In this document: positions 58,016 to 64,000 of the stretch, one piece after another
Numbering within the stretch: position 1 is the stretch's first letter
Layout: each line of letters opens with the position of its first letter
Assembly (NCBI GenBank): GCA_036346255.1
Contig: CM070633.1
Coordinates: forward strand, 14,632,001 to 14,696,000
Source of the DNA: Ampelocalamus luodianensis
Taxonomy: Eukaryota > Streptophyta > Magnoliopsida > Poales > Poaceae
Direction of reading: 5' to 3'
Length of the DNA stretch: 64,000 nucleotides
Made by a program: the position numbers and the translations under genes
The notes under the pieces: model-generated
What the model was told of the DNA's origin: nothing
What the model saw: only the letters and a program-made list of their open reading frames with translations
The model's database searches: none

Positions 58016-58790
58016 CACGGGAAGACCTCCTCCCGCATTGGGGAGGTCTGGACCGTTGAGATCTGATCCAACGGCCACGACCAGTGCATGCACAACAACG
58101 CGCACGGAGGTCCTCGCGCTTATCAGAGGTCGTGACCGTCGACGAGATCCGCGGTCCCGAGCACTAGTGGAGGTCCTACGGCTAAATCTACGGAGGGAGG
58201 TCTAGCCCGTTAGATCTAAATCTAATGGTTTAGACCAGAGGAGGAGGTCCTAACGCTACGGATCTAAAGGAGGAGGTCCTAGACGGTCAAGATCTCCAGG
58301 GGGAGGTCTTGATCGGTTGGGATTTACACGAGGAGGTCTTTGGTGGCCAAGATCTACTCGAGGAGGTCCTATGCGACAGGGTTTTAACGGGAGGAGATCT
58401 GGACGGTTCAGATTAGGCCTAGGAGGTCTGAGCGGTTCGGATCGGCGAGAGGGAGGACTTTTGCCAAGAGGACCTTGGAGGAGGTCCGGGGGCTTTTCTT
58501 TTATAAAAGACCAGGGGTGGTCTTTTACAAAGAGGACCCCGAGGTGGTCCTGAGGTGGTCTTTGCAAAAATGACCAAGGAAGGTCTTTTTGCGAAGACGA
58601 CCCCGAGGGTGGTCTTTGAAAAATGACCAAGGGAGGTCTTTTGCGCACGGGAATAGATCTAAACGGCTAGGATTTACCCAAGGTGGTCCTAGACGGTTAG
58701 GATCGACTCAAGGGGAGGTCCTGGGACTTAGGATTTTTTTTGGAAAAGAACCTAAGGCCCATATCTAATTCGGGAGAGGTCGTGAACGAT
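58016..58790. repeat. Degenerate GAGGTC(C/T)T array in the LTR
   Basis: About 16 AGGTC and six GTGGTC motifs recur every ~30-60 bp, alternating with GGTTNGGATYTA/AGATCT-like blocks. A satellite of the array is at 59930-60130. The antisense frame 58256-58648 (a 130-codon RPP-rich peptide) is a by-product of this periodicity and not a supported gene. Confidence 0.8.
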
Positions 58791-61700
58791 CAAGATTAGC
58801 CCGAGGGAGTCCAAGGTGCTTTTAATGGCGCGGGACCTCCGGACAGCGACAAAAAGGTGGCGGCTAAGACAAACTTAATGCTGCTGATGATTGGTAATAA
58901 ATGAATCTGAAAGAGACTCTAATGACTTCCGGACTTTAATTCTAAGCCTATGGCCCACATGTCAGCGACACAACGGCACAGCTAAGACACGATTAATGCA
59001 CCCAATGATTAGTAATAATTGGGCATTAATGATGTCCTAAGAAAATGACGAAAACGGGAGTTTTGAACCGGCAAAATTCCCGAGGGCGTTCAACGGCTTG
59101 CCGCCGGCGATGGGGACCTCGTCGGCAGAAACCAAGGGCATGTTTGGATTCCAAATAACGTCAGGAACCCAAAGGACGTGCTCTCGACGACGGCGACGGC
59201 CTTGAACGCCGGCGAGCCGGAGATAGGCTAGGAGGGCTAAAACGACAACTACGAAACTAAAGGAGCTCTGGAAAACAGTAACCAAGCTAAGAAATGGGCA
59301 CCGAGGGCGAGAGGGGACCGGGAGGTCGGAGGAGCTTGGAGGAGGTCGACGGCCCGCGGTGATGTGCTTGCGCGATGGAGAAGGAGATGAGCCCGACCCC
59401 GAAAAGCAGCTCCCCAACTTGCACACTTCTGCGATGGATAACCACAGCAAGTTAGAGAATGCTCGAGGTGCTCGAGTTGACAAGTAAAACAGGCAAGAAC
59501 ACTGATGGAACCACTGGAGCTCGAGCTTCGGCAGGGAGCTCCAAGATCCGACAATGGCGAGGGAGGGTGGTGTTCTTGGGGGCCTGAGTTGAGGACCAGC
59601 TCAAACTGAGGGAGCTCAAGCACAGCCAAGAACGAAGAAAGAAAAGGAGAAGGAAGGTCTCAGGCTATACATAGCCAGGGAGCTTGGACAAGGGCTAGAG
59701 CAACCTACTGTGAGCAAGAACCATGCCCCTGCCAACGGCACGCACGACAGGACTAGTGGCAGAGCAGGTGAAGACTTTAGGGTTAAACTTCAAGGCATTG
59801 AATGCATGGCAGCAAAAGGAGTCGCTGACAAGGACAAAAAGGTGACACCTCGCTGCTCCCAACTGCCCTGATTCTGACACATGCACAGGGGTGCGAAAAA
59901 CCATGGTGATCAGACCACAGGGAGGTCGTGAGGAAGAAACACAGCGCCAAGGAGGTCCTGGACGTCCCAGATTTGCTTGGGGTGGTCCTGGACGTCCGAG
60001 ATTTGCCGAGGTAGAGGAGGTCCGAGCGCGCGGGGAGGTCCAGGGGAGGTCGTGACCGCTGGATGGAGATCCAAGGGCCTGGACCACCCCGAGGCGCTGA
60101 GATCAGAGGGGAGGTCTTAGCGGCTGGATGGAGATCCAACGGCCCACAAGGAACGAGCCCGAGGAGGTTGAGTGGACTGGGTCCAACCGTATCGGTTGAG
60201 TTAGGCTCGGGCTCGAGCCTGAGTCTGACTCAAACCAGATTCAATTTTTCTGGTTTTTGAGAAGGGCTGACATTTGGAGAATTGTTTGAGGTAGCAAACG
60301 AACTCCAAAAATTATGAAATTTTTACAGGAGCTTGCTAGCTGAGGGATTGACCTTGAATAAAATTTTCAGAGGTTTTGGTGCTGTGGATTTTCCTCCAAA
60401 AATTTACCAAGGTACTGGTCCAAAGTTTGACCAGATTTTGAATTGGGTTGACTTTCCTCCAACAGCATTCAAACAATTTCTAAAAATTGTGGAATTTTTC
60501 AGAGGATTCACATACCAACCCAAGAATTTAGGAAAAATATTTCCAGAAGATTATCACAAGATGGAACAAAAAAGTTTTTGAAGGATCAAGATTTGGATCA
60601 AAGACTTGTGACTTTGTATTTCCATAACCTCTTGTACAATAGCTGTTCAGTACAAACAGGAAATACAAGATGTAAGAAAATTTTTAATTTCTACTCATTT
60701 TCTTACATTTGAAACACAAGCCTAAAATTAGGATGTTACATGCGTGCACCAGCTTTGCCGGAACGCCACCCGAGTCGCCGCGCCGCTTCATCCCGATCGT
60801 CGCCGCCGCCTCTTGAGCTCGCCGCCGGCCATTTGCCACGCCCGCTCGCATCCAAGGTGCGCACCAGGACTAGTGAAGTCCGTTAGTTCTTTTGGTACCA
60901 TCCACTCCCGCCGGCGCCGCCGATCTCCGGCGACCCTCGGGCCGAGAGCGCCGCCCCCGTGCTGGCGTGGCACGCTTGCGTGGCGCCCACCTCCTCACCA
61001 GGTCAGTCCACCTTAGCGCCGAACGCCCATGTGGCATGCCGCATGTCACTAACGTGGCCGGTCCACCCGCACTAGACCCTGGGCTCGGTGAACCTGGTTC
61101 ACCGTGAGCCGAGACATAGACATGTGGGACCCACGTGTCCGAAAATTCTTTTAATTTATTTTAAATCCCGTAAACCAGCGCTGACATCATCCATGCGCAA
61201 TAAAAGGGTTTTCCTTTAGAAAAATAAATCGGGAAAATCTATTAAACTCTAAAATTAGGTTTTTAAATAGATTTAAACTTAGAAAATTCATATATTTTGC
61301 ATCCAAAGTCCGATTGAGCCCATTCAAATTTCTAAATTTATCTAAATTCAAGATCTAGCTATCTAAACTAAATTTATTCAATTTGGAGTTGATTTGAATC
61401 TTATTTGAATTTAGTTTGAATTTAGCTTATTTTCGCGTATAGATTTCGATGACTTCGGAGAGTCAGATTTCGACGCCGTTTGAGAGCAACTATTTGAGCA
61501 AGGCAAGTTACATTCTTGATCATACTTGCACCCATTATTTAAAATTATTTAAATTCTGTTTCAAATTATTACTGCATGCTTATTTATATTCAGTGATTTA
61601 AATACCTGTTTTTGAATTTATAGTTATGCCTAAAATCCTTTGTATGACCAACTTTGATATCGAATCAAACATATTGTCACCCTAGATAAAACCTAGTTAA

Positions 61701-63575
61701 TACAATAGTATGGACTAGGATCATTTAAATATTGTGCTTAGCCATGCTTATAGACCAAATATGTGTTCATTTGGGGGAATTTCAGCCAAAAGTCAAATAT
61801 TGTTTAAATTGTACCCTTGGCATTGGTGTGTCATGGGAGTTTTACAAATGCTTGAAAAATAAAATAAACTGATGGTTTGGACTTGGGCGAAATGGTTGTC
61901 TGGTGGGTGCAGGTTTATGCACGGGCTCAACCGGGTAGGTTGAGGCCCAGGGTTCTGTTGGTTGTCGCCCAGGTCAATTAAGGACCGGTCTTCGAGCCGC
62001 ATCTTGCTAAGCCACATCGTACTACCACATGTCTTGTATGGGAAGGACCTGGCTGATTAATTTGCAAAGTTCCATCATGGTCGTTCCTGTGATGCGGTGG
62101 GTGGTCTTTCATGACCTTTGTTAGTCCCACTTGGCGCAAGAGGGGGCCTGAACCCTGCGGACGGGTAGTCCAAAGGGGGTGAAACCTTAGCGAGGGAGGA
62201 CTATGGTGGGATAGCGTATTGTAAAGGCCTTGACACGTACTCTAGACTGCTTACCTAAGGTAGTGAGCGGTGGCATCGACGGATGCCAAACAACTAGAGA
62301 ATTCATGTCTTGTGGGTAAAGTTGTACAACCTCTGCAGAGTGTAAAACTATTCGAATAGCCGTGTCCACGGTCATGGACATGCTGGCAAAGCCACTCAAA
62401 GTTAGACTTTGATTTCAAAATGTTTTTGTAAAGCAGTTTGACATGGATGGGTGTCCATGAGAAAAGTTATGGGTTGAAGCCCCGGGTTGGTGCCCGTGTT
62501 TATATTGGTGTTAGGTTGGTGCCTGCACCATCTTTATCAATTCAAGATCAATTTTAGATTTTATAAAACTTGAGCTTTTGAACTTAGTATGGTATTTAAT
62601 GTCAAATGCTGATCTATGCAAATTAACCATGTAAGCCATCCTTTGTTACATCCATGTATGCATGTCATTCTGTTATTTGACGGGTGTAACTTGCGAGCAC
62701 GGAAGTTGTGCTCATCTTGCTTTACGCAAACAAAATTTCAGAGGAGAAGGACTTTGCTACCGATGTGGATCGTGATGACTAGGACGCTACCCAGTCGATT
62801 GCATGTGGCAGATTGCTGGACCCTACTATTCCTTCATCGTCTTCCACTGTGTTTATTTAATGTTGCCCTGTAAGGCTATCTTGTAAACAACTCTGTTGTC
62901 ATTTAATAAATTTTAGCGTTTATGGTTGTGTTATCACACTTGTTTACTGTGTGAGCTAGCCACTGATCATGGGACTAGTTCAGTTATGCACAGAAGATCC
63001 GGATGTTAATCCCGGGTCTTACAACCGAGCGATGAGGAAAACCTCGAGCGGGGTGGTGCACAGCGCATGCGAGCGGAGGTGGAAGATGAACCCTACGGGT
63101 AGGGCCCGCAGTTCAGTGATGAGAAAAATTGGCGACGCCGAGCTGGTTGGCTACAACGCAGCTCAGCTGATTTGGCCAGAGGAACAGTGTGCCTGACGGT
63201 GGGGTCCACCAACAGTGAAAGGAAAGGTTAGATTTTCTGGTTTTTATTTAAATAGAAACGGTTGAGAGTTTAGGAATTTGTTTGACCTAGCAAACTAATT
63301 CCAAAACTTCTAAAATTTTTAGGGAAGGTTTCTGATCTATAGTAGATCCTTATATAATTTTTCTTGGGCTTTTATAATATTATATTTTTATTTATAAAAT
63401 TTTGAAGTTTCTTTCTTCTACTTGTATTTTCATAAAATGATGTTTTTAAGTTTTAAAACTCCACATAACCAAGAATAGAAGTTTAGATAAAGCAAATGAC
63501 AAAAAAATATCAAAGTTTTAAAAAGGACACACTTTTATACATTTAAAATACAAACCCTTTTATCGGGATGTTACA

Positions 63576-63590
63576 GACCTACCCCCCTTA
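63576..63590 (-). other. Polypurine tract of the chromovirus
   Basis: On the minus strand TAAGGGGGGTAGGTC precedes the LTR start TGTAACATCCC. Confidence 0.85.
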
Positions 63591-64000
63591 CAAAGAATCT
63601 CGTCCCTGAGATTCAGTAGGCTCAAGAAAGAAAGTGGGGAATTTGGTTCTAAGATGACCTTCTTGCTCCCATGTGGCTTCGTTTTCTCTATGATTTCTCC
63701 ATTGGACTCTTAGCATCTTGATGGCGCGATTGCGGGTATGTCTCATGGCTTCGTCTAGGATTTGGATCGGGTGCTCCCGATAAGAGAGATCCGGTTGGAG
63801 ATTGATGTTTTCCAATGAAATGAGTTCGGTTGGGACTCGAAGACATTTATTGAGTTGCGATATGTGGAGGAGTTATGCACATCTGATAGTTGTGGTGACA
63901 ACTCTAGTTGGTATGCCACTTCACCTTTTCTTGCGACAACTCAGTATGGACCGATATACCGAGGGGCTAGTTTTCTGTGGATTTGGAAATGGCAGATGCC
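63588..64000 (-). pseudogene. Chromovirus pol C-terminus: integrase GPY module and chromodomain (partial)
   Basis: Reading leftward from the window edge, the frames give LAPRYIGPY, a stop, VVARKGEVAYQLEL, the integrase C-terminal GPY/F module (63985-63890). Then, after further shifts, comes a chromodomain-like segment HPIQILDEAMR, VQWRNHRENEATWEQEGHLR and FPTFF, ending at 63588. In chromoviruses (Ty3/gypsy) the chromodomain steers integration towards marked chromatin. The VxW...ATWE pattern is its core. At least one stop and a frame change disrupt it, and the rest of gag-pol lies right of the window. Confidence 0.85.

Larger units (their letters stand above)
55625..60740 (-). mobile_element. 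Minus-oriented gypsy LTR inserted in the 3' LTR
   Basis: In minus orientation it starts TGTAACATCCTAATTTTAGG (60740) and runs to a truncated end at 55625, without the GGTCTCACA terminus. Family landmarks shared with 36318-40730 are CCATAAGATGGCT, the palindrome module (56360-56386), the stem-loop (56015-56032), and sequence around GGTTATGGACA. No gag or pol frame was found in its 5.1 kb. No target duplication is seen, and its arrival or a later rearrangement removed 628 bp of the host LTR. The frames over 57853-60260 look like low-complexity artefacts. Confidence 0.82.
50164..63023 (+). mobile_element. Gag-only gypsy retrotransposon (TR-GAG type)
   Basis: LTR 50164-53476, primer site, one gag frame (54001-55100), polypurine tract and LTR from 55190 (split by a later insertion, resuming at 60741 and ending 63023). 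The interior is only 1.71 kb and has no protease, reverse transcriptase or integrase. The flanks are ACCAG (50159-50163) and ACCGA (63024-63028), an imperfect target duplication. It inserted into the chromovirus LTR. This is the second gag-only element in the window, from a different superfamily than the one at 3027. Confidence 0.9.
55190..63023 (+). repeat. 3' LTR of the gag-only gypsy element, split and with a deletion
   Basis: 55190-55624 matches 50164-50600 and 60741-63023 matches 51229-53476. The 628 bp between them in the 5' LTR (50601-51228) are missing and a reversed LTR stands in their place. Confidence 0.9.
44632..63575 (-). repeat. 3' LTR of a minus-strand chromovirus, split by two insertions
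   Basis: In minus orientation the LTR starts TGTAACATCCCG (63575), next to a polypurine tract, and ends GGGGTCCGACA (44632). Its pieces are 63575-63024, 50163-49471 and 47128-44632, about 3.7 kb in total. It was interrupted by the gag-only gypsy element 50164-63023 and the solo LTR 47134-49470. A TATA box is at 50033-50040 (minus CTATAAAT). A stem-loop (45032-45047) and the 26-bp hairpin array (46615-46786) lie in its downstream part. The 5' LTR is outside the window. Confidence 0.85.

Noticed and set aside
58256..58648. 130-codon antisense RPP-rich protein
   Set aside because: It follows directly from the GAGGTC-type repeat period. It has no homologous domain and lies in an LTR.

Overview
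This window is plant nuclear DNA, almost certainly from a grass. It has an intron-split SNF7/VPS32 gene with GT-AG introns, grass-type Stowaway and Tourist-like MITEs, and several layers of nested LTR retrotransposons. I cannot fix the species from sequence alone; Oryza or a relative is plausible. I recognised no tRNA, rRNA, CRISPR array or bacterial feature.

Layout. (1) 1-1413: the 3' five exons of an ESCRT-III SNF7 gene, plus strand. Its 3'UTR probably resumes at 6465 after a long intron that holds a Stowaway MITE (1743-1988) and a hAT element (2150-6054, 8-bp TSD). The hAT element is itself interrupted by a minus-strand, gag-only copia element (3027-6031, 5-bp TSD). (2) 6754-10355 (unit A) and 10672-41485 (unit B) are two diverged copies of one ~2.0 kb host segment, in direct orientation, separated by 316 bp. 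Unit A holds a LINE 3' end and a copia relic. Unit B holds a 3.2 kb gypsy solo LTR (10723-13879), a copia element (14300-29459), a degraded minus-strand copia element (30283-36317), and a composite gypsy LTR with inverted ends (36318-40730). The copia element at 14300-29459 itself contains a Tourist MITE and a 9.3 kb non-coding LARD-like element (19466-28750). (3) 41486-43269 is old host-like DNA with a broken RNase H-like exon and a possible MITE. (4) 43270-64000 is a gypsy nest. The outer element is a minus-strand chromovirus whose pol end (integrase GPY module and chromodomain) runs off the right edge. Its 3.7 kb 3' LTR (44632-63575) has been split by a solo LTR (47134-49470) and by a gag-only gypsy element (50164-63023), whose right LTR has in turn been split by another reversed LTR (55625-60740).

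No transposon here looks autonomous: every gag or pol frame is broken or incomplete. The only host gene with intact coding sequence is SNF7, and its N-terminus lies outside the window.

The most interesting signals are small structured DNA/RNA elements in the gypsy LTRs. One is a stem-loop found in nine LTR copies whose stem pairs change together between families. A second is a two-palindrome module (YCYCTGCAGRGR-like followed by CTATTCGAATAG). A third is a 26-bp-period array of seven hairpins at 46615-46786. I know of no description of them, but no search was possible. They deserve covariation and transcript analysis.
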